This document shows, in pieces, positions 17,766 to 27,074 of a stretch of DNA of 61,618 nucleotides. The notes below the pieces were generated by a model. The model saw only the letters and a list, made by a program, of their open reading frames with translations. It searched no databases and had not been told where the DNA came from. Source of the DNA: CAZKXU01 sp964556665 (GTDB lineage Bacteria > Bdellovibrionota_C > UBA2361 > CAZKXU01). The first letter of the stretch is position 1. Each line of letters opens with the position of its first letter. The position numbers were made by a program, and so were the translations under genes. The stretch lies in assembly GCA_964556665.1 (NCBI GenBank), contig CAZKXU010000006.1, positions 1 to 61,618 on the forward strand, read 5' to 3'.

Positions 17766-19166
17766 ATGGAAAAAGCACAAGTCGGAATGGTTGGTCTTGC
17801 GGTCATGGGACAGAACTTAATCAGGAACGTAGAGAGTCGTGGCTATCGCTGTGCTGTCTATAATAGATCTTATGATGTCAGCGCAGCTTTTATGAAAAGT
17901 TTTGGAACAGGTAAATTTGTGGCTGCTAAAACCTTAGAAGAGTTAGTAGCTGCGCTTGAGCGCCCACGCAAGATCTTAATTATGGTAAAGGCAGGAGCGC
18001 CTGTGGATGGGGTAATAGATGGGCTTTTGCCGTTGCTGGAAAAAGGTGATGTGCTGATTGAAGGTGGAAATAGTTATTTCACAGATACTGCACGCAGACA
18101 GAAGAATTGCGCAGCTAAGGGGATTGAGTTCGTTGGTATGGGAGTCTCAGGAGGTGAGGAGGGTGCGCTCAAAGGACCAAGTTTGATGCCGGGTGGAGAG
18201 CGCGAGGCCTGCATGAAGATTATGCCGGTATTGCAAAAGATTGCAGCGCAGGCAGGTGGTGCCTGTGTCGATTATATGGGGCCAGAGGGAGCAGGGCACT
18301 TTGTAAAGATGATTCATAACGGTATTGAGTATGGTGATATGCAGCTTATTGCGGAGGCTTATGACTGCCTGCGTACAGTATTGGGTACCAAGCCACCCGA
18401 GCTTGGAGATATCTTTGAGAGCTGGAACAAGGGACCCTTATCGTCATTTTTGATCGAGATAACACAGAATATTTTTAGACGTAAGGATGATGAAGGCTCA
18501 GGATTTTTGGTCGACATGATTCTTGATAAGACCGGTCAAAAAGGAACCGGAAAGTGGACTTCGCAGATAGCTTTAGACCTAGCTGTGCCAATTCCTACTA
18601 TCTTCGCAGCGGTTGATGCAAGAACTATCTCTGGACTTCGAGATCAGAGGGTCGCAGCCTCAAAGCTGTATCCGGCGCCGCAGACAAAGCCGTATAGTGG
18701 AGATAGGAGTAAGTTTATAGCAGCGGTACATGACGCGCTGTATTGCTCTAAGATCATGTCGTATGCACAGGGAATGTCGATCCTTAGTGCGGCATCTACT
18801 GCATACAGTTGGAATCTTGATCTAGGAGCTATCGCCTCGATCTGGCGCGGTGGTTGTATAATACGTGCCAAGTTCTTGGAGCTTATAAAACAGGCATACT
18901 CATCGGCTAATAAACCTGCAAATCTTATCTTTGATCCTACAATCAAAGAGGAGCTTAGCTCTAGGGTGCATAGTCTACGTGAGATAGTTTCCGTTGGATA
19001 TCAGTACGGGCTACCGCTCTTTGCCTTTGGTGGTTCACTAAATTATTATGATGCCTACCGCACGGAGAATTTGCCGCTTAACCTTACGCAGGCACAGCGC
19101 GACTATTTTGGTGCGCACACTTATGAGCGACGGGATAAGTCAGGAGTATTTCATAGTAAGTGGTAG
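17766..19166 (+). CDS. gnd: 6-phosphogluconate dehydrogenase, decarboxylating
   Basis: Converts 6-phosphogluconate to ribulose 5-phosphate, CO2 and NADPH in the oxidative pentose-phosphate pathway. At 466 aa it matches the long (E. coli-type) form. The NADP-binding site is GLAVMGQNL near residue 10. The substrate motif is GVSGGEEGALKGPSLMPGG near 129-147, and the catalytic lysine lies in HFVKMIHNGIEYGDMQ near 185. KTGQKGTGKW is also diagnostic. Start ATG 17766, preceded by a weak AAGGGAA. Confidence 0.97.
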   Translation: MEKAQVGMVGLAVMGQNLIRNVESRGYRCAVYNRSYDVSAAFMKSFGTGKFVAAKTLEELVAALERPRKILIMVKAGAPVDGVIDGLLPLLEKGDVLIEGGNSYFTDTARRQKNCAAKGIEFVGMGVSGGEEGALKGPSLMPGGEREACMKIMPVLQKIAAQAGGACVDYMGPEGAGHFVKMIHNGIEYGDMQLIAEAYDCLRTVLGTKPPELGDIFESWNKGPLSSFLIEITQNIFRRKDDEGSGFLVDMILDKTGQKGTGKWTSQIALDLAVPIPTIFAAVDARTISGLRDQRVAASKLYPAPQTKPYSGDRSKFIAAVHDALYCSKIMSYAQGMSILSAASTAYSWNLDLGAIASIWRGGCIIRAKFLELIKQAYSSANKPANLIFDPTIKEELSSRVHSLREIVSVGYQYGLPLFAFGGSLNYYDAYRTENLPLNLTQAQRDYFGAHTYERRDKSGVFHSKW

Positions 19167-19186
19167 TATTGAGTAGTTACCTAAAA

Positions 19187-19296
19187 ACGTATTAGCTCAT
19201 TAAGTGTGGGTATTCTCTTTGTCCTAGTGCTCATCTTTTCCGACAAAAGACAAAGACTGGGACTAGGAGATTGCCCCCACTTAATGAGTAATTACC
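19187..19296. repeat. Palindromic element after gnd, related to copy 1 at its ends
   Basis: Inverted repeat with arms TAGCTCATTAAGTGTGGG and CCCCCACTTAATGAGTAATTA, plus a small internal palindrome TCTTTTCCGACAAAAGA. The outer arms resemble those of the 8278 element (TTGCTCAAAAAGTGTGGG), but the core is different. The rest of the 19167-19505 gap is an untranslated stretch before rimP, in which I see no clear promoter. Confidence 0.7.
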
Positions 19297-19505
19297 ATAA
19301 ATACAATCTAACCTCCTAATAATCCTATATATTTTTTATTACCATATGACGGTTTGAGTTGTTAGGTTAAAGGTGCTATGATTCTTACGTCTGTCGGTCC
19401 TCCCTGAATTTAAGTAGCCCAGTTCTTGGGGTATTTAATTCCGAACCATTGTGATGTTTTTTGGTTCTCTGGTCGTTTTACTGGGGTGATCGCGGTTGTA
19501 TTTTT

Positions 19506-19970
19506 ATGCTTACATCGGAACAGGTATGGAATACTGTTAACTCCATCGTAGAAGGGCAAGGTCTTAAACTCTTTGATCTGGAGGTGCCAAAAAGTAGTGG
19601 CGGAACACTGCGTGTTTTTATTTGGCGCGGAGAGCAGAAGATAAATATTAATCTGGATGATTGTGCCTCAGTAAGTCGTGCAATTAGAGAGATGGACGAG
19701 GAGGCAAACATGTTTCCGTCAGGCTGGGAGCTTGAGGTTTCATCTCCAGGGGTAAATCGAAGACTCTCCCGTTATGAGCATTTTAATACTGCGCTAGGCG
19801 AGAGACTGAAAGTGACAGTGGGCGAAGAAGGAAAGCCAGGATTTAAGACACATTTTGGCAAGTTACTTACAGCTAGCCCCGAGGTACTTGAGTTGGAGGA
19901 TGAGGCTTGTGGAGCGATAATAATACCGTTTAGTCAGGTTCGTAAAGCTAGAATAGATTTTTTGTTTTAA
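19506..19970 (+). CDS. rimP: Ribosome maturation factor RimP
   Basis: RimP helps assemble the 30S subunit. 154 aa counted from the ATG at 19506, the usual family length; a TTG 45 nt earlier would add an unlikely extension. The family core reads VEGQGLKLFDLEVPKSSGG, then INLDDCASVSRAIREMDEE and WELEVSSPGVNRRLSRYEHF, close to the RimP signature LEVSSPGLDRPL. It is first in the conserved rimP-nusA-ylxR-infB-rbfA order and 21 nt before nusA. Confidence 0.93.
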   Translation: MLTSEQVWNTVNSIVEGQGLKLFDLEVPKSSGGTLRVFIWRGEQKININLDDCASVSRAIREMDEEANMFPSGWELEVSSPGVNRRLSRYEHFNTALGERLKVTVGEEGKPGFKTHFGKLLTASPEVLELEDEACGAIIIPFSQVRKARIDFLF

Positions 19971-19991
19971 TGTATTAAGGAGAGATAACAA

Positions 19992-21485
19992 ATGTCAGTA
20001 GGTGACTTAAATACCCTCTTAGGACAGATGGGTAAAGATAAGGGGATTGAAAAGAAGATTTTAATTGAAGCTGTTGAGTCTGCTGTTCTTTCGGCTGCAC
20101 GAAAGCATTACGGACACAATTTAAACCTGGAAGCTACCTTCAATGAGGAGAGCGGAGAGGTAGAAGTTGTTCAATTTAAGACAGTAGTTGAGAGAGTAGA
20201 GGATCCTGATACTCAGATCGGAACCGAGGCAGCGCGTATCGAATATGATGCCGAGGCGATGGTTGGTGACGAGCTTGGTAAAAAGCTTGATACCTCTGTT
20301 TTAGGCAGAATCGCAGCGCAGACAGCTAAGCAGGTCATTATCCAAAAATTCAGAGATGCAGAGCGTGACGTGATATTCGATGAATACAAAGGCTCTAAGG
20401 GAGAGTTAATTAACGGTATAGTACAGCGCTACGATCGCGGTAATTTGATCGTAAACCTTGGTAGAACCGAGGCCGTTGTTCCAAAACGGGAACAGATCGC
20501 AAAGGAGAGGTACCGCCAAGGAGATCGTGTGCGTTGCATGATCTTGGATATAGATCGCTCAGCACGCGGACCACAGATCATCCTTACACGCAGTCATCCA
20601 GATTTTCTAAGAAAACTGTTCGAACTTGAGGTGCCTGAGATTCAGGAGAAGGTGATTGAGATAAAAGGTATTGCACGTGAGCCAGGAGAGCGCGCAAAAA
20701 TTGCTGTGTATTCAAATGATAGCAGTGTGGACCCAGTAGGTGCATGTGTAGGCATTAAGGGATCCAGGGTTCAGGCTGTTGTGCAGGAGCTACGTGGTGA
20801 AAGAGTCGACATTATTCCATGGGTACCAGACGAGCCATCATTCGTAGCTCGCTCATTAGTACCGGCAGAGGTTTCACGTGTTGTAATGGATGAAGATGAC
20901 CACTCCATGGAGGTAATTGTAAACGACGACCAGCTTTCATTGGCGATCGGTCGTCGCGGACAGAATGTCAAACTTGCTAGCAAGTTGACCGGGTGGCGAA
21001 TCGATGTGCGCAGCGTAGCCGTTGCCGAAGAAGAATCGAAGCGTGCACGTTTGGCGCTCGAAGGAATTCCAGGTATCGAATTCACACATGCCGAGCTGTT
21101 ATTTCAGGCTGGATTTAGAAGTGTAGAAGAAGTTGCTAATGCAAGCTTAGAGGAGTTGTGCGAGACAGAGGGTGTTGATCAGGCCGTAGCATCAACTATT
21201 TCAGCTGCAGCGAAGCAGTGGATTGTTGAGCAGGAGAAGGCGGTGATTAATGATGCCTCAGCTGTTTCTGACTTGGATAAGATTCTGATCGGACCAGATC
21301 TGAGAGGAAAGCTTCTCAAGGGCGGATATCGAACGATTCAGAGTTTGGTGCTTACAGACCCACAGGATCTTTTGAAGGTTGATGGGGTGCAGGCAACTGA
21401 CCTAGACATTATTAAAGAAGCAACTGATGCTTTCCTTAGAAGCGCAGCTCCTCAGAAAGAGAAGTTTGGGAGAGCGCGTACATGA
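19992..21485 (+). CDS. nusA: Transcription termination/antitermination factor NusA
   Basis: NusA binds RNA polymerase and nascent RNA and controls pausing and termination. 497 aa. Order of domains: N-terminal polymerase-binding domain (1-130), S1 domain (about 133-200, YDRGNLIVNLGRTEAVVP), two KH domains (about 230-345, including GACVGIKGSRVQAVVQEL and LAIGRRGQNVKLASKLTGW), then two acidic helix-hairpin repeats (about 355-490). The C-terminal repeats are present as in Proteobacteria and absent in many Gram-positives. The ribosome site AAGGAGAGA lies before the ATG. Overlaps ylxR by 4 nt. Confidence 0.97.
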   Translation: MSVGDLNTLLGQMGKDKGIEKKILIEAVESAVLSAARKHYGHNLNLEATFNEESGEVEVVQFKTVVERVEDPDTQIGTEAARIEYDAEAMVGDELGKKLDTSVLGRIAAQTAKQVIIQKFRDAERDVIFDEYKGSKGELINGIVQRYDRGNLIVNLGRTEAVVPKREQIAKERYRQGDRVRCMILDIDRSARGPQIILTRSHPDFLRKLFELEVPEIQEKVIEIKGIAREPGERAKIAVYSNDSSVDPVGACVGIKGSRVQAVVQELRGERVDIIPWVPDEPSFVARSLVPAEVSRVVMDEDDHSMEVIVNDDQLSLAIGRRGQNVKLASKLTGWRIDVRSVAVAEEESKRARLALEGIPGIEFTHAELLFQAGFRSVEEVANASLEELCETEGVDQAVASTISAAAKQWIVEQEKAVINDASAVSDLDKILIGPDLRGKLLKGGYRTIQSLVLTDPQDLLKVDGVQATDLDIIKEATDAFLRSAAPQKEKFGRART

Positions 21486-21706
21486 GCTCTCCTCCGCGGG
21501 AGCGATCCTGTTTAGTATGTCGAAAAAGGACTCAACAGGATGGGATGCTAAGGTTGGCTTGGAATGGTAACTTGGTCATAGATAAGGATTGTAAACTTAT
21601 CGGACGAGGAGCCTATATACATGCAGATTGCAAAGGCCGGCTTAAACCTGAACAGGTTAGACGAGCACTTAGACTTAAAGAGGTGCCATGTTTGAGCGGA
21701 CTATAG
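21482..21706 (+). CDS. ylxR: YlxR/RnpM family RNA-binding protein
   Basis: 74 aa, DUF448 family. The amino end RSCLVCRKRTQQDGMLRL and the motif GRGAYIHADCKGRL are diagnostic. In Bacillus this protein (RnpM) binds and modulates RNase P RNA. It overlaps nusA by 4 nt (ATGA), as is usual for the nusA-ylxR-infB order, so translation is coupled. Confidence 0.93.
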   Translation: MSSPPRERSCLVCRKRTQQDGMLRLAWNGNLVIDKDCKLIGRGAYIHADCKGRLKPEQVRRALRLKEVPCLSGL

Positions 21707-21722
21707 GCGAGGTAATTTGAAA

Positions 21723-21767
21723 GGGCGGACATTAGTCCGCCCAGATGAGAATTTAGGTTCTCATCTG
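21723..21767 (+). promoter_or_regulatory. Twin-hairpin leader of infB
   Basis: Two perfect hairpins stand back to back. The first is GGGCGGAC-ATTA-GTCCGCCC (21723-21742). The second is CAGATGAGAA (21742-21751) paired with TTCTCATCTG (21758-21767). They lie 18 nt before the infB ATG at 21786. They could slow or attenuate readthrough from nusA-ylxR, protect the infB message, or bind a protein. There is no T-tract, so a simple terminator is unlikely. Confidence 0.6.
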
Positions 21768-21785
21768 GTTAAGTTAAAGAGACAT

Positions 21786-24305
21786 ATGACAAAGATTAGA
21801 ATATACGAACTGGCGAAAGAGCTAGGCGTTGATAATAAAATAGTTATTAATAAGGCGATCGAGCTCGGCTTTCCCGGGAAGAGTTCGCACTCACACTCAC
21901 TTGAGGCCGATGAGGCGGATCAGATTAGACGCGCGGTAATTCGTCAAGCCATAGGCAATGCGCCAGCAGAGGTTGTAAAAAGCAAGGTCACCGAGGAGGG
22001 CACATCAACGGTGGTTGAGCGTCGTAAGGGTAATATTATCCGCAGACGTCGAGAAGAGCCGGTAGCTGAGGCACCAGCGCAGGTAATAGAAGAGCCTCAG
22101 ATAGCAGCTCCAGTAGAGGTAGTAGTTCCTCAGATTGAATCGGAGATAGAGCCGCAGGTTAAGTCGCAGGAGCAAGCAACAGAAGAGACAGCAGCTCCTA
22201 TAGAGCAGGTCAGCACTGCTGTTGTTTCTGAGAGTCAGACGCCTAAGGCAGGGGAAGCAAAAAAAATAATTGGACCGAAGATACTAGGTAAGATAGATCT
22301 GCCTGTTAGACGATTGCCCAAAACTGAGGTTAAAGCAAAATCTTCTGAATCGGTTATTGTTGATCCTGAAGAGGAAAAGCTTAAATCAAAAGTTAAAAAG
22401 AGAAAGAAGGTTGAGTTTAGCCGTGGTCAGCTAGTTGACTATGAAGGGCGAGATAGGAAGGGTCGAGCAGGTGGCAAAGGGCGTGGTCGTGAGGAGGAAC
22501 TCGACAAGAAGAATATTGAGGGAACAGCACCACGTGCTACCAAGAAAATTCTTAAAATCGCTGAATCAATCTCGGTGGGTGATCTTGCTAAGCAGATGAG
22601 TCTAAAAGCTGGGGATGTAATTTCCAAGCTTATGGAGCTCGGCATTATGGCTACCATTAACCACAGCCTTGATCAGGTTACAGCTCAGCTCGTGGTTGAA
22701 GAGTTGGGGTTCGAATTTGAGTCTTCATCCTTCGACGAAGCTCAGATGATTAAGGATGATTCAACAACTGAAACTGAGGATGTCGCTGCACTTAGGCCCC
22801 GTCCGCCGGTTGTCACTGTAATGGGACATGTTGACCATGGTAAGACCTCGCTACTTGATAATATCCGCAGTGCTGCTGTGGCTGCCAAAGAGGCAGGTGG
22901 TATCACTCAACATATCGGTGCATATACTGTAAAGGTCAAGGAACGATCGATTACCTTTATCGATACTCCAGGTCATGCGGCCTTTACCTCAATGCGTGCT
23001 CGCGGAGCACAGGTTACTGATATAGTTATTTTAGTTGTAGCTGCTGATGATGGTGTGATGCCTCAAACAGTAGAGGCGATTAACCATGCAAAAGCTGCTG
23101 GAGTGCCGATAATTGTAGCGATCAATAAGATGGATAAGCACGGTGCTCAGCCTGATAAAGTGAAGCAGAGATTGGTAGAGCAGGGGCTACAGCCCGAGGA
23201 TTGGGGCGGAGATACTATGTATTTCCCGGTTTCAGCCTTAAAGGGAACCGGTGTACGTGAGTTATTAGAAGGTGTGCTGTTATTAGCAGATGTTAAGGAG
23301 CTTAAGGCTAATCCAGACAAGCGTGCGCGTGGAACTATTATCGAGGCGCGCCAGGATCGTGGACGCGGACGTGTATGTACAGTATTGGTACAGAGCGGAA
23401 CGTTACGGGTGGGTGATATGTTTGTAACCGGCTCGGAGATGGGGCGTGTGCGATCGATGCAGGATCATATGGGCACCAAGCTGAAGGAGGCCGGACCATC
23501 AATGCCGGTTGAGATTACCGGTTTAGATGAGCTGCCGGGTGCGGGGGATGACTTCTTAGTCTTGGAGTCTGAGGATGCAATTAAGGATATCGTTTATAAT
23601 CGTCAGCAGATAAAAGCTGCAAAGGAGCGCTCCCTTGCAGCAGGACCTATTAGCTTAGAGGAGTTTGCGCGTCGCGCTAACGATATGGCAGCGGCCGAAC
23701 TTAATGTAATTATAAAGGCAGATGTGCATGGTTCCCTTGAGGCTGTAAAGCAGTCATTGGAACAGGTTTCTACACCTAAGGTGAAGGTTAAGGTGGTACA
23801 TTTCGCCGTTGGTGGTATCACTGAGAGTGATATTCAGCTAGCGCTTGCTTCCAAAGCTATCGTGATCGGTTTTGGCGTGCGTGCTGAGAGTCGAGCACAG
23901 GAAGAAGCAGAGAGATTCGGCATACAGCTTAGATTCTATCGGATTATTTATGATGTGGTAGAGGATATTAAAAAAGCGATGGCGGGTCTACTTGAGCCGT
24001 TACGTGAGGAGGTTAAACTTGGCCGTGCAGAGGTACGTGAAACCTTTAGTATACCAAAGATGGGTGTAATAGCTGGCTGCTACGTTGCTGATGGACAGAT
24101 TAAGAGAGGTGCATTTGTTAGATTACTACGTGACAGTCAGGTCGTGTACGAAGGTAAGATGGGAAGTCTTAGACGCTTCAAGGAAGATGTAAAAGAGGTC
24201 AATAGCGGATATGAATGCGGTATCGGCATTGAGCGCTTTAACGATATAAAGATAGGTGATCAGATCGAGGTATTTGAAGTTAAGGAGATTGCGCAAACAT
24301 TGTAA
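21786..24305 (+). CDS. infB: Translation initiation factor IF-2
   Basis: IF-2 is the GTPase that brings initiator tRNA to the ribosome. 839 aa from the ATG at 21786, where MTKIRIYELAKELGVDNK is the standard IF2N beginning; an upstream TTG at 21717 would translate the twin hairpins and is rejected. After a charged linker rich in E, A and K (about 60-260), the second IF2N domain lies near 265-310. G1 is GHVDHGKT near 348, then DTPGHAAF, NKMD and SAL. Domains II-IV follow. Normal family member. Confidence 0.97.
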   Translation: MTKIRIYELAKELGVDNKIVINKAIELGFPGKSSHSHSLEADEADQIRRAVIRQAIGNAPAEVVKSKVTEEGTSTVVERRKGNIIRRRREEPVAEAPAQVIEEPQIAAPVEVVVPQIESEIEPQVKSQEQATEETAAPIEQVSTAVVSESQTPKAGEAKKIIGPKILGKIDLPVRRLPKTEVKAKSSESVIVDPEEEKLKSKVKKRKKVEFSRGQLVDYEGRDRKGRAGGKGRGREEELDKKNIEGTAPRATKKILKIAESISVGDLAKQMSLKAGDVISKLMELGIMATINHSLDQVTAQLVVEELGFEFESSSFDEAQMIKDDSTTETEDVAALRPRPPVVTVMGHVDHGKTSLLDNIRSAAVAAKEAGGITQHIGAYTVKVKERSITFIDTPGHAAFTSMRARGAQVTDIVILVVAADDGVMPQTVEAINHAKAAGVPIIVAINKMDKHGAQPDKVKQRLVEQGLQPEDWGGDTMYFPVSALKGTGVRELLEGVLLLADVKELKANPDKRARGTIIEARQDRGRGRVCTVLVQSGTLRVGDMFVTGSEMGRVRSMQDHMGTKLKEAGPSMPVEITGLDELPGAGDDFLVLESEDAIKDIVYNRQQIKAAKERSLAAGPISLEEFARRANDMAAAELNVIIKADVHGSLEAVKQSLEQVSTPKVKVKVVHFAVGGITESDIQLALASKAIVIGFGVRAESRAQEEAERFGIQLRFYRIIYDVVEDIKKAMAGLLEPLREEVKLGRAEVRETFSIPKMGVIAGCYVADGQIKRGAFVRLLRDSQVVYEGKMGSLRRFKEDVKEVNSGYECGIGIERFNDIKIGDQIEVFEVKEIAQTL

Positions 24306-24311
24306 TCTAAT

Positions 24312-24389
24312 GACTGGGAGTGCGGGCTTCCAGCCCGCAAACGAATTAAATGTTACTGCGTAGTGGGCAAGATGCCCTCGCTCCCAGTA
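24312..24389. repeat. Dispersed palindromic repeat, copy 2
   Basis: ACTGGGAGTGCGGGCTTCCA opens the element and GCCCTCGCTCCCAGT closes it, with an internal GCGGGCTTCCAGCCCGC hairpin. It lies inside the translation operon, between infB and rbfA. Confidence 0.8.
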
Positions 24390-24399
24390 AATTAAGCTT

Positions 24400-24405
24400 T
24401 ATATT
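24400..24405 (+). promoter_or_regulatory. -10-like element of rbfA
   Basis: TATATT ends 7 nt before the rbfA ATG at 24413, just after the palindromic repeat. No ribosome site is visible. It suggests that rbfA-nrnA is restarted from its own promoter as a leaderless message. Confidence 0.35.
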
Positions 24406-24412
24406 TTTTATC

Positions 24413-24811
24413 ATGTCAACAAACCGTCGTGTTCATCAGGTAGCAGAGAGAATTAAAACCTTAATAGCTGCTGAGCTAGTGCGTGCGGCTGATCCTCGTT
24501 TTCTTCTAGTTACTATTACCTCAGCCTCAGTTACAGATGACCTACGCTTAGCGCGTGTCTATTGGATTGTCTCTGGAGATCAGGGACGCCGAGAGGAGAT
24601 CGATGAAGCTTTTAGAGGAGCAGCAGGGTTATTTAAGAGGATCTTAGGAAAAGAGCTTAGGACCCGCTTTGTACCGGATCTAACATTCTATTATGACGAC
24701 ACCTTTGATGCTGTAACTCAGGTTGACGATCTATTCGCAAAAATTAAGAGACGGGATATTGAATTAGGCAAAATTGAAGAGACCGAAAAGGCAGGGGAAA
24801 ATGAGCAGTAA
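24413..24811 (+). CDS. rbfA: Ribosome-binding factor A
   Basis: RbfA is a KH-fold protein that helps mature the 16S 5' end in the 30S subunit. 132 aa from the ATG at 24413, where MSTNRRVHQVAERIKTLIAA is the standard beginning. A start at 24350 would read through the palindromic repeat and is rejected. The family core includes VTITSASVTDDLRLARVYW and LRTRFVPDLTFYYDDTFD, matching RbfA. It overlaps nrnA by 11 nt. Confidence 0.95.
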   Translation: MSTNRRVHQVAERIKTLIAAELVRAADPRFLLVTITSASVTDDLRLARVYWIVSGDQGRREEIDEAFRGAAGLFKRILGKELRTRFVPDLTFYYDDTFDAVTQVDDLFAKIKRRDIELGKIEETEKAGENEQ

Positions 24812-25775
24812 TCTTTCAATCACTGAGATCTCTAATGTCATTAGTAAGATTGATAAAGTTGTAGTCGCAGCCCATTATAACCCAGATGCTGATGCCTATG
24901 GATCTAGCTCTGCAATGGCAATGGCGCTTAGCTCAATTGGTAAAGATGTAGTTCTTTTCAATGAAACAGGATTAGTAGAGGGGTATGAGCATATTCCTGG
25001 TGTTGAAAAATTAGTATCGACTCTGCCGCTTAACTACACGAATATTATTTCACTCGATTGTGGCGGATTAAATAGATTAGGCGAGAGCTTTAGAAGTAAA
25101 GCTCATAAATTTGAGCGCATAGTGAATATCGACCACCACGTATCTAATGACCTTTTTGGTACACATAATCTAGTTCTTGGTGATGCAAGCTCAACATGTG
25201 AGATAGTATTTAACATTCTCAAGCAGCTAAAAATTACGATTAGCAAAGAGATAGCGACAGCTTTATTTACTGGAATATCTGCTGATACTGGGTCCTTTGC
25301 CTACTCTTCTACACGCGCATCGACCTTTGCGATTGCCGAGGAGTTAGTAAAATTAGGGGCCTCCCCAGCTGAGATCGCAGTAAATCTCTATCAGAGTAAT
25401 TCACTGCCAACAATTATGTTACAGTCCGAAGCCTTAAGTAAACTAAAACTGCATTGTAACGGCGCGTTAGTAGAGATCCTAGTAGATGATGAGATGTATA
25501 AACGACATCACGCCACATCAGAAAATACAGAAGGCATAGTAGATCGTGCCCGCTCCATAAAAGGGGTCCGAGTTGCACTTTTCATATACCGCGAGGATGG
25601 GCTTTGGAAGATTAGTCTTAGATCTAAAGATCCGGCTGTTGATCTCTCCAAAGTAGCGGCAACTTTTGGAGGCGGTGGACATCGCGCTGCAGCTGCTTTT
25701 AGGTGGAAGAAAGACTTAGAGGAGCTTAGGCCAAAAATATTAGATGCGTTGGAGAATGCTCTGCTAGTTAAATGA
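24801..25775 (+). CDS. nrnA: DHH/DHHA1 phosphoesterase, NrnA family
   Basis: NrnA-type proteins degrade nano-RNAs and remove the 3'-phosphate of pAp. 324 aa from the ATG at 24801, with GCAGGGGAAA just before it. The DHH domain has HYNPDADAYGSSSAMA near residue 27 (the DAD metal motif), SLDCGG and the DHH triad in NIDHHVSND near 112. The C-terminal DHHA1 domain ends with GGGGHRAAAAF near 298. It is the last gene of the rimP-infB-rbfA unit, a common neighbour there. Confidence 0.92.
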   Translation: MSSNLSITEISNVISKIDKVVVAAHYNPDADAYGSSSAMAMALSSIGKDVVLFNETGLVEGYEHIPGVEKLVSTLPLNYTNIISLDCGGLNRLGESFRSKAHKFERIVNIDHHVSNDLFGTHNLVLGDASSTCEIVFNILKQLKITISKEIATALFTGISADTGSFAYSSTRASTFAIAEELVKLGASPAEIAVNLYQSNSLPTIMLQSEALSKLKLHCNGALVEILVDDEMYKRHHATSENTEGIVDRARSIKGVRVALFIYREDGLWKISLRSKDPAVDLSKVAATFGGGGHRAAAAFRWKKDLEELRPKILDALENALLVK

Positions 25776-25797
25776 TAGCGTTTCGCTAAATAAGCAT

Positions 25798-25873
25798 ACT
25801 GGGACCGCGGGCTTTCAGTCCGCTTAGTGGTGACAGCTCATTTGTTTGGTGGGCAAGATGCCGCGCTCCCAGT
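25798..25873. repeat. Dispersed palindromic repeat, copy 3
   Basis: Opens ACTGGGACCGCGGGCTTTCA and closes with CCGCGCTCCCAGT. It is slightly decayed (GCCCGC of the central hairpin is now GTCCGC). It stands between nrnA and the tRNA gene. Confidence 0.8.
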
Positions 25874-25975
25874 GGAAAACAATTTATGTTTTAGTGCGCT
25901 TGCCATAACGAGCTTTATTTTTCCGCTTATACCCTCTACCAATTAAGTTAAATCTGCGCTATAAATTTTCCTTAC

Positions 25976-26057
25976 GCGGGGGTGGTGGAATTGGCAGACA
26001 CGCCAGACTTAGGATCTGGTGCCGCAAGGCTTGGGGGTTCAAGTCCCCCCTTCCGCA
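25976..26057 (+). tRNA. tRNA-Leu (anticodon UAG)
   Basis: 82-nt class II tRNA. The acceptor GCGGGGG pairs with CTTCCGC, with two G-T pairs. The D-arm region TGGTGGAATTGGCAGACACG has the leucine G-G pattern. The anticodon stem CCAGA/TCTGG frames the loop CTTAGGA (anticodon TAG at 26010-26012). The variable arm TGCCGCAAGGCT is long, and the T-arm GGGGGTTCAAGTCCCCC is standard. CCA is not encoded after A26057. TATAAA at 25960-25965 could be its promoter -10. Confidence 0.96.
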
Positions 26058-26252
26058 TTTTTAAGTTAGTCCGTTATACAGTTTCCTCAGTTTGCTTTTA
26101 AAGCAGTTCTATTATATACTCACGGGTAGGTGGTCGAGAGCTAAACAGATAAATCCGTCCGATTGATTACTATCTTCGGCTTTATCCGTTCAACTTCTTT
26201 CCAGCCATACTTATAATATCAGATATTTTGTAATCATATTGGGAGATCTACG

Positions 26253-27062
26253 ATGCGTTTCTCTATTATGCTTGGAGAAGAGGAGTCTCTGCCGAGTAAG
26301 CCGACAGATTCGGTTCAGCAGCATGAGGCCTTCAATCGTCATGACTTTACTGCGATTGAGAGTATTATTGGGTATCAGTTCAAGGATAAGACCTGGCTAG
26401 AGCGAGCTTTTACACACCGTTCTGCGCCTTCTAGTAAGATAGCAGAAGGCGGTAATGATTATGAAAGGCTAGAGTTTTTAGGTGATGCAGTACTTGATCT
26501 TGCAATTGCGGATCTTCTGCTTAGCAATCATCTGCAAGCCAAAGAAGGAGATCTCTCCAAGATGCGAGCAGCACTTGTTAATACAGCTTCACTTGCTGAC
26601 ATAGCAAAAACATTAGGCTTAGGATCCTATATTAGACTTAGCCGTGGTGAGCTAACAGCAGGGGGTGCTGAGCGTCCGTCGATCTTGGCTGATGTATTTG
26701 AAGCGCTAATGGGAGCAATTTATAGAGAGGCCGGTTTCGATGCTGCTATGAGTTGTGTTAAGAGGCTTTTTGCCAATCGTGTCTCTGATGTAAATCCCCG
26801 TGATCCAAAGACAGAGCTTCAGGAAATTTTACATGCAACCGGAAGTGAGCCGCCAACATATCTTTTGGAATGTGTGGAGGGGCCAGAACATGCACCAGCA
26901 TTTGTATCTGTTGTTCAGGTTGATGGCCAAATAGTTGGACGCGGACGCGGCAACACAAAGAAAGCCTCGCAGCAGATGGCCGCCGAAGAGGCTCTTAAGA
27001 GGCTTCGCGGTGGTGATGAGATAGATCAGCAGATTTTAAATAATATGAGTAGGGGCGTGTAG
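26253..27062 (+). CDS. rnc: Ribonuclease III
   Basis: Cuts double-stranded RNA in rRNA and mRNA processing. 269 aa, including an N-terminal extension of about 30 residues before the standard start. The signature YERLEFLGDAVLDLAIADLL lies near residue 70, with catalytic Glu and Asp residues present. A second acidic site (LADVFEALMGAIYREAG) is near 146. The C-terminal dsRNA-binding domain (TELQEILHATGSEPPTYLL, then GRGRGNTKKASQQMAAEEAL) is complete. A TATAAT-like box is near 26214 and GGGAG precedes the ATG by 7 nt. Confidence 0.96.
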   Translation: MRFSIMLGEEESLPSKPTDSVQQHEAFNRHDFTAIESIIGYQFKDKTWLERAFTHRSAPSSKIAEGGNDYERLEFLGDAVLDLAIADLLLSNHLQAKEGDLSKMRAALVNTASLADIAKTLGLGSYIRLSRGELTAGGAERPSILADVFEALMGAIYREAGFDAAMSCVKRLFANRVSDVNPRDPKTELQEILHATGSEPPTYLLECVEGPEHAPAFVSVVQVDGQIVGRGRGNTKKASQQMAAEEALKRLRGGDEIDQQILNNMSRGV

Positions 27063-27074
27063 TCTAAGTGTTTA

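Noticed and set aside
21717..21785. A TTG start for infB at 21717
   Set aside because: It would translate two perfect hairpins and add 23 residues before the standard IF-2 beginning.
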